From Trachythela sp. YZ-2020 (Eukaryota; Cnidaria; Anthozoa; Malacalcyonacea; Clavulariidae), in the NCBI GenBank assembly GCA_016169945.1, contig JADLSH010000395.1, positions 2,396,501 to 2,460,500 on the forward strand: 64,000 bases of DNA, read 5' to 3'. The position numbers and the translations under genes are program-made. Below the pieces are notes generated by a model that worked only from the letters and a program-made list of their open reading frames with translations, searched no databases and was not told the origin of the DNA. Numbering within the stretch: the stretch's first letter is position 1; each line of letters opens with the position of its first letter. This document shows, in pieces, positions 22,324 through 33,149 of this stretch.

Positions 22324-25300
22324 CTAATTTCAAACAAACACCATAGTTAAATTTTTTTATATTATTTCATATGCGCATATGAAGCCTGAACCAGATTTTA
22401 GGACCTGGAAGTCAGATATAGTTTGAGGTGAATTTGAAGAATGGAACCAACTTCAAGAACTTGAAATCTGATCCTGTCCGCCAACGATTACTGACCACAA
22501 AACTAGGACTGCATGGATATTGAATTTAAAGATCCATTTTTGATGCCAGAGAATATTTATTGCAAGAGAATACTAAAACTGTCACATTCTTTATAAATTG
22601 ATTCGTTGATATTATTTTTACTATATCAAGCATTAAGGTCTTTACTTAATTATGTAATTGGAAAATATAGCCACCCAGATCTCTTTTTTTGTCAGCTTTA
22701 GAACGTTTTAAGCACTGGATAATTGGACTGTATGCAACCATATTGGACCTCATTAGTTATTCACTAGCAAATTTAGGTGGTAAGGGAGGTCGTTGATTGT
22801 TGGTTCCAAGAATAACAAGAAACCGTGAAAATCCTTTTTGATATGCCGATAAAAATACAGAATATTTGTGTTGGTCATTTCATTCATGCATAGCAGATGC
22901 ACTATTCAGTTCTAGGATATCAGTGATCGACGGAACAAGTTGCCGAATAAAGAGCCTATATACCAGTGGCCTATTATGGTCGCCATCAGGTAAATAAAGA
23001 AGGCCACACGAAGATGGCCGAAAGCTCGTAAAATAGACAATTTTGGTCCGAGAACGTGCTTTTTTTAAACAAAAAATGATTCGGAAAAGAGTTAACATTA
23101 AATTTACCTGCAAAAAGATTAGTTTTTGTCATTGGTACCAAAGTCATTTTATCCATTGTAAACGTCCAAGATCCAAATGTCATATCACAAAGTTGAGTAT
23201 CAAAAGGGAATGTAGAAACATCAAAACGGCAAGAACTTATGAACGTGGCTGGAGACATCCAAATATTATCTCCGTTGCTTCTCAATACTACCAATGTCTT
23301 GTACTTTGTCCTGGAACCCGCAAAATCACTTTCGGCACTAAAAGGAAACAGATGATTTGCAAAACCTGCACTATCCCACGGTACACGTGCACTCGTTATA
23401 TTAAATAACTGATTGACTTGCCGGCCGACCAACCGACCGGCCGGCCGGACCGACCGACCGAGATTAAGAAAACTCCGACGAAGGGCCTTTCAAAATTGCT
23501 CGAAACGTCAGGATTTTCTTATTACTTTTCAGACAATCTTAGACCCCCTCGTTTGATGGATCACCAGCTGTATACAGGACATCCTGTGCGATCCCTAATC
23601 CCTGCATATAACCTAACCTACAACAAGTGCCACCCTTAACTTTAAAGTCAGTGAATTGAAATCAATTGATACAGAATTAATTGTATTATTAACTATTTCA
23701 GAATTTCATATTAAAATATTAAGGAACGCCAGCCCCCTCCCCCCCCCCCTTCCCGTTTAAAGCGATATGATATGATATATGTATACACTGACGAAAACAA
23801 CCCCCCCCCCCTTCCCGTTTAAAGCGATATGATATGATATATGTATATACACTGACGAAAACAAACCCCCCCCTTCCCGTTTAAAGCGATATGATATGAT
23901 ATATGTATACACTGACGAAAACAAAAACTTATAGTATATACATGCATACATATATTATTCAGCTCACTCCCCGTCGGGGCTTTTCGATTTCAGTGACCAA
24001 TTACATCAAGTATTTCGCTTACCTATATTACGTACTTAGCCTACACTATATATTTTTACAACAATTGTGATATTACTTTCCTAATCTATATATCCTAACC
24101 CACCCAGTCAAATTCTCGGCGGGAGGAAACCGGAGTGCCCGGAGAAAACCTACGACTTTCGGCAGAGCGCTGACTTACTCTTTTCACATGAGTAGAGTCC
24201 CCAGCGAGAATCGAACCCACAACTCAGAGGTGAAATTAAGGCGCTTGCTCTGACGACTGCGCCACCGAAGCCCCATATATATAGTACGACTTACTTGTTC
24301 ACCAATGCAGTATCTGGCACCCAAACATCTTTGGGTTGAGCGTGTACAATCTTTATACCACCGTATTTTTTTGGATCCCACGTTAAAAAAGGATTGGACC
24401 ATTTCTGAATAAAAGTAGAACAACAAAACATGAGTCATGCAATTAATATAGGCTTCTTGAGGTTCCCTCGCCACGTATTCATATCACTGATGTATGTATG
24501 TAATACAAATAATGCTATTTTTGGGATTTGTTGTAAAGTTGACTGCGAGGGAAGTTCGAGGAAATCTTTTAAATAATTTAATATTAACAAAGATAAAGAG
24601 GAAGCGAAAAAGGGCACTTTGATCAAATAAATTTTACCAGTGTAAACGGGTGTCATATAGTGTCCTTCGCAGTACTGTCTCCCCGAACATTATACGGTTG
24701 ACATATAATGTGGCTTCAATTTGGTAGCGTAAAATATGAACAGGGTTCCCCCCGTTCAGTGAAGATGAAATCAAGGACTTTTTCCAGTAAATTCAAGGAC
24801 TGGAAACATATTCGTGAACATGCCATGACTATCACCAGCAAGAAATATACACTTTACTGAAACACTGTGTAAAGTACTACCGTGGGCACCCCCCGTGGGA
24901 AAGTACTGATTCCGATGACAGTGATTGTAGCCAGCCGAATGCATTCCAGCAACATGCTTTATGTACACAGCCGCACTGTACATAAATCACAATGATTTGG
25001 CATCTAGAACTTCGAGTGCATGGTTATGATTTTAGTCCTTAACTAGATCTATTAATTTAAAGTGCAATACCTGGGTAACCCATACATCCGTCACAAGTGT
25101 CATCTCTCTAGAATTCTAAAAACATGCACAAGAATGCCGTTATGATACGACAGATTTATAAGCTCTCTTTAATCAGTGGTCGGAGTTCATACATGTACTT
25201 TCGTTCGGGCACAGCGCTCCATCCAGACCAATAGAAAATTCCATGTCGTATTCTCTCCAAATCAGCCTGCATGGCTATTATACCTTAAATTCTTTAACAG

Positions 25301-26305
25301 GCAGATTACTACTAATTTGCCATGGCAACCAACATATTGTCACTCGAAATAGGTTCATATTGCCGTTGGCCCGAGTCTGCGTGGTCTGACCTGTCCATGC
25401 ATGCAGCTCGATAATGTCGACTCGAAACGTGTTCAATTCCAGTTCAAATACAGTCCAAATGCCACGCTAGTCGTTTTATGACTTCATTGTCAAAAACACT
25501 TAAATGATCGAACAATTGGGAAATCACAATAATTACGCACAACTAAACAGCCTCAATGATCAGTCAAACATTGAAGTACACTACGACACTACGTCAAGAA
25601 AACAATAGTTTTCTAGAATCTTATTACCCTGTATGTAAACAGGACCAACAGGCAGGGACGCCGGAGCGATAGTAGGGCAGGGGGGGGGCAATGCGAATGT
25701 AGGGGAGGTCGAGAAACATTTTCGCTGTCCCGCCCTTTTGATGGGATTTTGATGATTTTCAAATTTCAACTCATTTAATTGTTATTTTTATGTACAAATA
25801 TAGATCTAAAGAAGTACGGAACGAAAACAATAGCTCTCCATTATGCACTGATTGTCTAATACAGCTGTATTCTCTCTTCTTTGCCAGTATTATTATTGTT
25901 TCATTTATATTATAAGGGCACTTTTGCCCCCCTTAGGAAAGGGCAGGAGGGGCGCTTGACCCCCCGCGCCCTCCCTCTCCGGCGTGCCTGCCAACGGCGT
26001 GCCTGCCAAGGTGGTGTCACAAGTAGTGACACAAAAACGTAATCTTTTTCCTGAAATGTTATAATAGAAAATCATAGCATTATATTGTAATAATATAGAT
26101 TGTGAATTCTAAAAATAATGAAAAAAACTAACCACTTTTACAAGTCTGGTCAACTTCATTTGAAATTCCACTTGTACAGGTTTTGTGCTGTTTTTAACTG
26201 GTCGAACAGAAGAGACATTGTAACCGCCAAATAACATTTGTATTAAGTGGAACTCGTCAGTTTCGTTCAGCTGTGGTCGAGAAATCGATAACGTTCCTTG
26301 TATAA
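21623..26305 (-). CDS. Nicotinic-type Cys-loop receptor subunit (exons 2-6; first exon not assigned)
   Basis: Five exons join in phase: 26133-26305, 25071-25115, 24295-24404, 23108-23337 and 21623-22323. Together they encode about 419 residues of a pentameric ligand-gated ion channel subunit. The extracellular part shows FHLIQMLFGGYN, TLVTDVWVTQ, DPKKYGGIKI, DVWVPDTALVNN and the 13-residue Cys loop with FPFD. The pore exon carries TM1-TM4, with GERIGL before TM2, Leu at 9' and Glu at 20', features of cation-selective channels. Loop C lacks the adjacent Cys pair, so this is a non-alpha-type subunit. The signal-peptide exon must lie upstream and end in phase 1. A possible but unproven candidate is 30747-30810. 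Exons of 45 and 110 bp match classical vertebrate nAChR exons 3 and 4. Confidence 0.95.
23108..23337 (-). CDS. Cys-loop receptor exon: Cys loop and loop B
   Basis: This 230-bp exon encodes AESDFAGSRTKYK, WMSPATFISSC, then the 13-residue loop RFDVSTFPFDTQL and the second Cys. FGSWTF (loop B Trp) follows. The acceptor is TTTCCTTTTAG and the donor GTAAAT; phase 2 in, phase 1 out. Confidence 0.95.
23466..23520 (+). ncRNA. Decayed minimal hammerhead-like motif
   Basis: AAGAAAA plus CT (23466-23474) pairs with AG and TTTTCTT (23510-23520, GA bulge) around the core CCGACGA, GGGC...GCTC, GAA, ACGT and C. The layout matches the motifs at 16385 and 31016, but the CUGANGA core has a substitution and the stem II loop is enlarged. 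It lies in an intron of the Cys-loop receptor gene, antisense to it. Confidence 0.4.
23735..23935. repeat. About 62-bp tandem repeat, three copies
   Basis: Each unit has a C-run, CTTCCCGTTTAAAGCGATAT, two ATGATAT steps and ACTGACGAAAACA. It is intronic in the Cys-loop receptor gene. A (CCGA)n-like GC-rich patch lies just upstream at about 23420-23460. Confidence 0.85.
24100..24274 (-). mobile_element. tRNA-derived SINE in a receptor intron
   Basis: On the minus strand the 5' end reads GGGGCTTCGGTGGCGCAG, followed by an A box and then the B box GGTTCGATTCT (24207-24217). A non-tRNA body with 'ttttctccgggcactccgg' and 'tttcctcccgcc' follows. A Pol III-type head joined to a conserved core is the SINE arrangement. 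It begins 20 bp from the receptor exon at 24295 and is in the same orientation as that gene. Confidence 0.82.
24295..24404 (-). CDS. Cys-loop receptor exon: loop D/A region, 110 bp
   Basis: The exon encodes KWSNPFLTWDPKKYGG and KDVWVPDTALVN. The W-x-PD block is ligand-site loop A. The acceptor is TTATTCAG and the donor GTAAGT, and the exon ends in phase 2. Confidence 0.95.
25071..25115 (-). CDS. Cys-loop receptor exon: 45-bp strand exon
   Basis: The exon encodes exactly 15 residues, NSREMTLVTDVWVTQ, phase 0 at both ends, between TTTTTAG and GTATTG. It aligns with the conserved region VDEKNQ...TTNVWL of nicotinic subunits. Confidence 0.93.
25651..25992. mobile_element. Inverted-repeat element with GGCAGGGACGCCGG ends
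   Basis: The left end GGCAGGGACGCCGG and the right end CCGGCGTGCCTGCC are inverted. The interior has G- and C-runs and no gene. 'ggcgtgcctgcc' is duplicated directly at the right edge. It lies in an intron of the Cys-loop receptor gene. Confidence 0.55.
26133..26305 (-). CDS. Cys-loop receptor exon: N-terminal helix and first strand
   Basis: The acceptor is a pyrimidine tract ending CTCTTTAG, and the exon starts in phase 1. It encodes IQGTLSISRPQLNETDEF to MKLTRLVKV, with the F-x-x-Y-N and VRPV blocks of the family. The donor is GTTAGT, phase 0. An apparent methionine further upstream at 26342 is only a GTG codon inside the intron. Confidence 0.93.
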
Positions 26306-29300
26306 CTAAAGAGTAAAGAAGAATTGTAAGTATTAATCTCACTTCCTACTAATAAACTCTTCTGACGATCTGCAGCAAAAGTTGTTTATGTCTATATCCA
26401 TGAGTGCATCCAAGACCAAGTAACTAATGTTTATGTTTTAGTATACGATGCAGCGACGTAGCAAGCCATAGCGCCTGCAACCCACCCCAGACATAAACTG
26501 TTGATACTGCATGCCCATATGTTACTTGTAAACCCTAACCCCCTTTTCCCCCTTGCTCAATGTTCATAAAAACGTGCATTCATCGGGTGGAAACATTGAA
26601 TAGGGGACGCAGGGGAAAACCATATAGGTGTCACAATATTACTTATTAGTGTCGGAGATTGTGGGTACGAGGCAGTATACGTTGGCTAATCTACCACAGG
26701 GGCAAGGTTGACAATTTGGACCCTTAGAAAAGCGAGGAAATGCACCCATACAAAATTAGCATTCTCTTTTATCTCATCCGATTCCAGGCAGTCTGGTCAA
26801 GAAGGATATTACACCCCCCATCTCCTACTTGCTCGCTACGGTTCTGTTCAAGCTTTACATAAACAATGAAAAGATATTTTATGTCAGATAAACTAGAATG
26901 CTGCGCATAGCAATAACTGCATGAAAACAAAGTTTGGGCTCTGAGAGAAACAAAGCTTTTATGTTTTCTGTTTCAACCGAATAAAAAACTATAGCGTTTT
27001 CATTGTTTCCTGACCACTCGGGCAGAACTGATAACATGGGCACATAGGAAACCGTTACGATATGTTACGATACGGTTGAAGTGGAAAACAGGAATCGTTT
27101 CGTCCGCACGATACGAGCGAAGGTTGAATGTAATTTAACTTCCATAGCGTGTCAGCTAACTCGCTTGCCGCGCGGAGGGCAAAACGACCGAAATTGAAAA
27201 AGGCCTTAACACTGACGCGTAATGCAATTTAATAATTTTTTCTTGAAATAAACTTTTATATACTTAACTATTTGTTATTAATTAATATCTTATAACCTAA
27301 GGGCTAAGGCAAATTTACATAACACTAGATCCGTGTAGAATACACACATCTCACATGTTATACCACAAGAACCGCATGTTAACGGCTGTTTCCTTAATTG
27401 GAAGCTACCGTTTCTTCAAAGAACATTCAAGCATTTTGTCTTTCATATATACTGTATACTGTAAGTGTATTTTTCTAACAAAATAGATCTGGGATTCATT
27501 GCCATTGGCACGCAATTAATAGGAGAAAACACTATGTGTTTATGCATTATATAACCAGATATAACTATATTGTACTGACAATTCAATATATCAGTGTATA
27601 CAGTTAGTCAAGACAAATCGAAATCTTTGCGTAATGAGTATAACCATGCATACGTTTTTCACAAAAACAAATCCTGAATATCAACCAAATTGGGCTACAT
27701 GATTGTGTAAATTGCAACCTCGATCCGAAAAGAGCCTGCATGCAGGATACGGGGTTTTATAAATTGAAGTAATGATTTTTAGATATCAACGCAAGAATCT
27801 ACCATGATGCAAAGAAATATGTTTGTCCAATTCATTTGGCAATCGTTACACAATGCAGGCCAAACCTTTAGTCGTACAACAAAAAATGTTGTCCATAATT
27901 TGATATTGTTAATAGTAAGTGTATATTGTCAGTGGGGGATAATATTTACTTACACGCAAAGATCAATATAGATTGGAAGTCAAGATACTGCTAAAAACTC
28001 CAAACCATTAAAAACTGTTAAGCAACCTCAATTATGAATATATTAATAATCCAGCTGGTTTATGAAGGAATATCATTATAGCATATAGATTAACGGTAAA
28101 TATATCCTCCGCATACACGCTTGGATTAATAATAATCTTGTATATAGATCAATTTGTAATTTGATGATCTGCAACAACTGGAAATTCGCTTGCTCAAAAA
28201 CGAAAGTTACTCACTAAAAACTCAAGCATTCATTATTTCTTAAGAATATACAAGTTTTATACCATTTTTATTTCTACTTTTAGTTTTGAATCTTTCCACA
28301 CTTAAATAAACAGATGCATGCACTATCTTGTAAATATATTGAATTGCAATTTGTGCAATATACAGTTTAATTGTAGAGAGACATTTCCACGTCTTTTCCA
28401 TCTAATATCCTACATACAATAGTCATATTGTAAACATTTATACCCAATAGAGAAGTTCTAAACACAGTGATATGATGTCATTAAGGCTCCACAAGTTATT
28501 AGACGTAAAATTACAAATATACTTACTTTCCTTTAAAATACACAAATGACAAATGAAAAATGCAATTTCCTGACTTTGTACTTAATTAATCGACCTCAAT
28601 TTCTTGTTGGTGTTTAAATTGATCATGAAGTCTGGATATAGGATTTTGACGATAAAATTATATTGTATATAGACACCATATTAACTGTCACAAACTTCTA
28701 TTCGTCCTTCACTATTAAAAAATCCATATAATGCATATAAGATTTCTTTCATTTTGTCTTTTCGCATTTTTTTATGTTAGCAGTATTCATACGCGCATAT
28801 ATTTAGATATAGGGCGGCGTTAATGTATGAAAATAATTATGGTTTTGTCTGGCCATATAAGTGCATGCAGATAGCAAATAATGGGTACAAAGGCAAAAAC
28901 GTTTTTAAGTATGATCGTGTCCTGAAACTTTGAAATTTACACTTGTCACTCGACCATGAATAAGCGTAATCTGCATGCATTTATGTAAAACCGCCGTTAA
29001 CAAGTATTAACACATGTATACACGCGATATATAGTATATTATAATGAATTTCATTTGTATGCATGTTAATTACTATTGGAAATATTGAAACTTTTTCATT
29101 TGTTTTACGTTCTTGAGACAAGAAAATCCCATCTTACGATATATACTGCAACATGCATGTATATCATATTTTACATGAAGATAATTAAAGAAACACTGCA
29201 GCGAACGCCCACTAAACTCTTTCATGCATTTTATACTAATAGACAGCTGAGTAAAATAATGAAGCCATCACATCTACAGCCTAATTCAGCAAGAAAATAA

Positions 29301-30746
29301 ATAAAAATTAAGTGGCAATTCTATATGTACGATTAAAGGAAAGGATGAATATATGAAAATAGATTTTGAGAACATCCTTTACTTTTGCTATACAAAACAT
29401 ACTTTTAAGGTTAACCTGCACAGTTCTTCTAAATGGATAAATGCTAATTTCAATCAAACTTTGAAAGGTTAATTGGTTTGAACTAGCAAAATTCATCTGC
29501 TTAAAAATAGTTTTAAACATGCACATCATTTTATAAGGAAGCCCTATACTAACTGTAGTAATCATGCAGTGGTTTTACCTTATTCTTTAAAATATTGGAC
29601 TGAAAGCAAGCACTTGCATGTGTTTATTTATATTGTAAGAATAAAAGGACACAAATTTGTGATCAAATTTTTAAAAGAACATTGGAAGAAAAGCCAAAAA
29701 GATAAAATGCAAAACTTACAGAAACAAAATACGATGACAAGAAAGACTTCAAACGCTCTGAAATTGCATCTCATCCCCATACTGCCTATAAAAAGTAAAA
29801 AAAGTCCCTTAAGTATATTTGATATATAATTTTTGCAGCGAAACAAAAACGCACTATTACATGTAATATATACCTTTTTTAAAGAGTCGAGATTAGTTGA
29901 AGTTACTTCCAGCAGAGTACGTGAAGTTGTGGCGGTGTTGTTTGACCAATGCTCCTTTTAAATAATTACTCACCCCAGGAGACTGGGCCCAAGTAATTAT
30001 ATACTGCTTGGCCTTGGGATAATTGCAGTTAAATTATCAACTGTCTTCATTAACTACTCGCAGTAATTAAATATATGGACGCCGAATCTCATTTAGAAAT
30101 ATACCTTCTAAATTAAAAGTATATGAGAAAAAATGAAGAAATGACAGTAGGAACAGTAAGTAGGCTTATGTAATCATAAATTTACAACTAGGAACTCAGT
30201 AATGCACGGTTTGACTGTGCACGTCAGTATTGACGAGACATTTATACTGCCATGAAATATACACGTTTTTAATATACCTATATAAACATGCATATAATTA
30301 CCATATATCGAACACAAAATTTAATAAAACTACAGAACAATATGTGCATGATGACGGAAGAGTAAAAAACAAGCGGTTTATACTTTAATAATGCGAACAC
30401 GCAACCGATTATTGCCAATTGATAGTGCTCGCGGGTTTTTTCAGTGCACGCCGACATTCAACGTTAATCGTTTACGTATACCCCGATTATAGGCCAAATA
30501 TAGTTCACACACAGTCATTACATAGCGACATATAGTTATTCTATGGTTTTAATACATGTATGATGCCATAAGATGTCGTATCTTTGTGCGATATCGTACC
30601 CATGCAGGATATTTTGCTTCTGCGGACGCTTAATTGGCCGTCTCGAGCTGCTATATATCTATAATGAAATTTATGACGATATGCAAACGTATATCAGATA
30701 AATTTAGTAATTTACGCATGTTTAACTCTACTCAATACATGTTTAC

Positions 30747-30810
30747 CTAACTGTGTATATCGGAAGAAGTTGTATATTAACCAACAAAACGCCTGCAGAC
30801 ATTCACTCAT
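30747..30810 (-). other. Possible but unproven first exon of the Cys-loop receptor
   Basis: An ATG at 30808-30810 opens MSECLQAFCWLIYNFF and ends in phase 1 at the donor GTAAAC, the phase needed by the next receptor exon. The hydrophobic core is short and is followed by Arg, so it is a mediocre signal peptide. Kept only as a candidate. Confidence 0.2.
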
Positions 30811-31015
30811 GCAGAGTCGCGTCGTGGAAATAGAAATATATAACAAAAGTCTAATAAAACATGATTGCATGCTTTCGTTTTTGTTTTGTAGTAAGTTAAT
30901 TGTATGGAAATGAGACACAAAAATTGCACTAACAAAAATAGTAAACGCCGAACGCAAACTATACCTATATATGGCGGTTGACTGTTGCGTAAAACTACCT
31001 GAAAAATACAATGAG

Positions 31016-31055
31016 AACTTCGACGTTTCGAGCGAAGGCCCTTCGTCTGGAAGTT
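31016..31055 (-). ncRNA. Minimal hammerhead-like motif with a perfect helix I
   Basis: On the minus strand, AACTTC is followed by CAGACGA, a stem II of GGGC/GCTC with a CTTC loop, GAA, ACGT, C and GAAGTT. AACUUC and GAAGUU pair in all six positions. The self-complementary ACGU in place of helix III is the form described for Penelope-linked hammerhead variants that act as dimers. The CUGANGA core has A in place of U, as in the copy at 16385. Confidence 0.5.
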
Positions 31056-32973
31056 AGTAGAATGGGTCGGGGGAAAACATGTGCTTTTATAGTGAATACA
31101 AAAGCGATCACGTGATAAAAATAAACCAATCAGATGGATTTAATCAAAACAAACTAAACAATATATGGAAATCACATCACAAAATATATTAGCATATAAG
31201 GAGCAGCGAACAAAGACAACAAAGCGGCAAGAAAGACAGAAAATAAGGAACGATATATTAGAGGAGGTGAAACGTAGAGTATCTGCTGATGGCAGGCATA
31301 AACAGATAGGAGTTAAATGTAAGATTACTATGACTAATTGACTATATTGACTATGGTCTATGGAGCAGTGGAACAAAACCCGACAACGCGGTGAAGAAAA
31401 ACCCTTCTGAATGTAGAATATATATATATATATATATATATATGAGTAAAGGACGTCGCTATGCCAATGTTTAATTGATATAATTAACGACATGCTTTAA
31501 ATATGCATTAGCCATTAAGCATCTTTCACTTCGTTTGAAAAACGATATCAATTATACATATATACATGCACTATAATCTATATATACGGCTTTTGACAAA
31601 AATATAAGGTTTAAATTTTATCTTTACATGACAAATCATAAAACTTTTTATATACGACAATGTATGTCAATGTATTGTCAATATCTGGATTTACCAGGAT
31701 CAACATATATTCTTATACCACACGCAATGGCATAAAGATTAGATAAATCAGATGATTATACCGTAAAGATATCGCCGGACAATACAAGTTATAACCCAAA
31801 CAAATATACGCCTATGGTCTGTTAATAAAATGTACACGACTCCTTTAATTTATTTTCTAGACTTCCTTTAATTTTCAAAACGCCGGGGGTTTTGTCGGCT
31901 GTTTTTGACAATTTTAATAATAGTTCTTCCGCGACATGGATGCATTTGAAACCATGCAAACTGGATGATGCATGCATGTATATGAATGGAACTACGCGCT
32001 GCAGTCATAAGTATATAGCTATATATGAACGCAGTATAGACTATATATATATAGCTGAACTGAGAAATACCGATTAAAATGTTACAATGTTCAAATGAAA
32101 AAAATAATAACTGATAAATATTGATTTGTTTTCAATGAGTAAAAACTAAAATATAAATCACATAAAACGGACTGTATATATACTAAACTAAATTTAAATG
32201 AACAATGAGCCATACAACATTGACAACAATGCATTCCCTTCTAAATATATGCATGTATACAGTATGAAGGAATTGTAGCGCATCACAGTTTACTTTAGGG
32301 CCATTTACCACTGCAATAAATATACTCTGCTTTAATCCCTTATATGCATGTGTAAATTGTAAGGGTCAACTAATATATAACGGAAAATGCATTACTTCCT
32401 TGATATCGTCACTATATTTATAGTATATATATCTTTATCTCAGAAATTTTTTTTATATGCGATATATAATTATATATTTGGCACAGGCATAAAGTAGTAT
32501 ACAGGCACGTGCTTATTGAGCTTTTTGATTTCAATTTTAAAGCTGCATGCTGTCTGCCGACGATATTATGCAATAAAAGTTTAATTTCGGCGTCTTTTTA
32601 TGCTGTCTGCCTTTAGTATTTATAGTTTCCAAATATTTATTTTATAAATTAAGATCTTTAATTTTTCTTATAATAAATAAAAAAACATAAATATGCATCA
32701 TAATGATTTAAAAGAGAAACCTATATACCGGATAAATTGTTGCTAAATAGTTTACATGCATGTCTATATATTCTGTGATTAATAAGAATACCTGCAGTAC
32801 ATAAAAATCGCACAAGAATTCTAAAATTTCCAAATTTGGACAAATTACCATATGCTGCATTCATGCATGGAGTCGGAGATTGGAACAAATGAGAAAATTC
32901 TGATGCTTTATTAAAAATTCATTTAGCTAATACATCCATATTCAATTAAATTGAAATTCTAATATTTATGCCA

Positions 32974-33149
32974 TTAATCCTGTTTAATATATTTTTCATG
33001 AACAGGTGATGATTCATAAACATAACTCCTGTAGCGAAATCGATCAGGAAGTATGTAGAGAGCAAGGGTATCAACAATTGTCGCTGTTAAAGTTAACAAT
33101 CCCATTCCAGATACAAGTTTGATCACAAGAGAGGCCAGAGAAAATTTAC
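32974..33149 (-). CDS. P2RX: P2X exon 7: TM2 and C-terminus
   Basis: The exon encodes KFSLASLVIKLVSGMG, the rest of TM2, and RFRYRSYVYESS to the stop. The acceptor is TTCTATTTTAG, phase 1. Confidence 0.96.

Larger units (their letters stand above)
26306..32973. other. Intergenic or 5' region between the receptor and P2X genes
   Basis: About 6.7 kb of very AT-rich sequence is rich in ATGCAT steps and has a (TA)n run at about 31421-31443. It must contain the missing first exon of the Cys-loop receptor. The hammerhead-like motif at 31016-31055 is the only other structured feature recognised. Confidence 0.45.

Noticed and set aside
24200..24274. A functional tRNA gene
   Set aside because: The A and B boxes are present, but the head runs into a SINE core and no clean tRNA 3' half or acceptor stem closes it.
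26109..26342. Apparent signal peptide directly upstream of the receptor's N-terminal exon
   Set aside because: The initiating codon would be GTG, and the hydrophobic stretch is the pyrimidine tract of a splice acceptor. The coding exon begins at 26305.
29868..29950. Minus-strand exon-like frame with TLLEVTSTNLDSLKK before a GTATAT donor
   Set aside because: No good acceptor, and its phase does not fit the next receptor exon.
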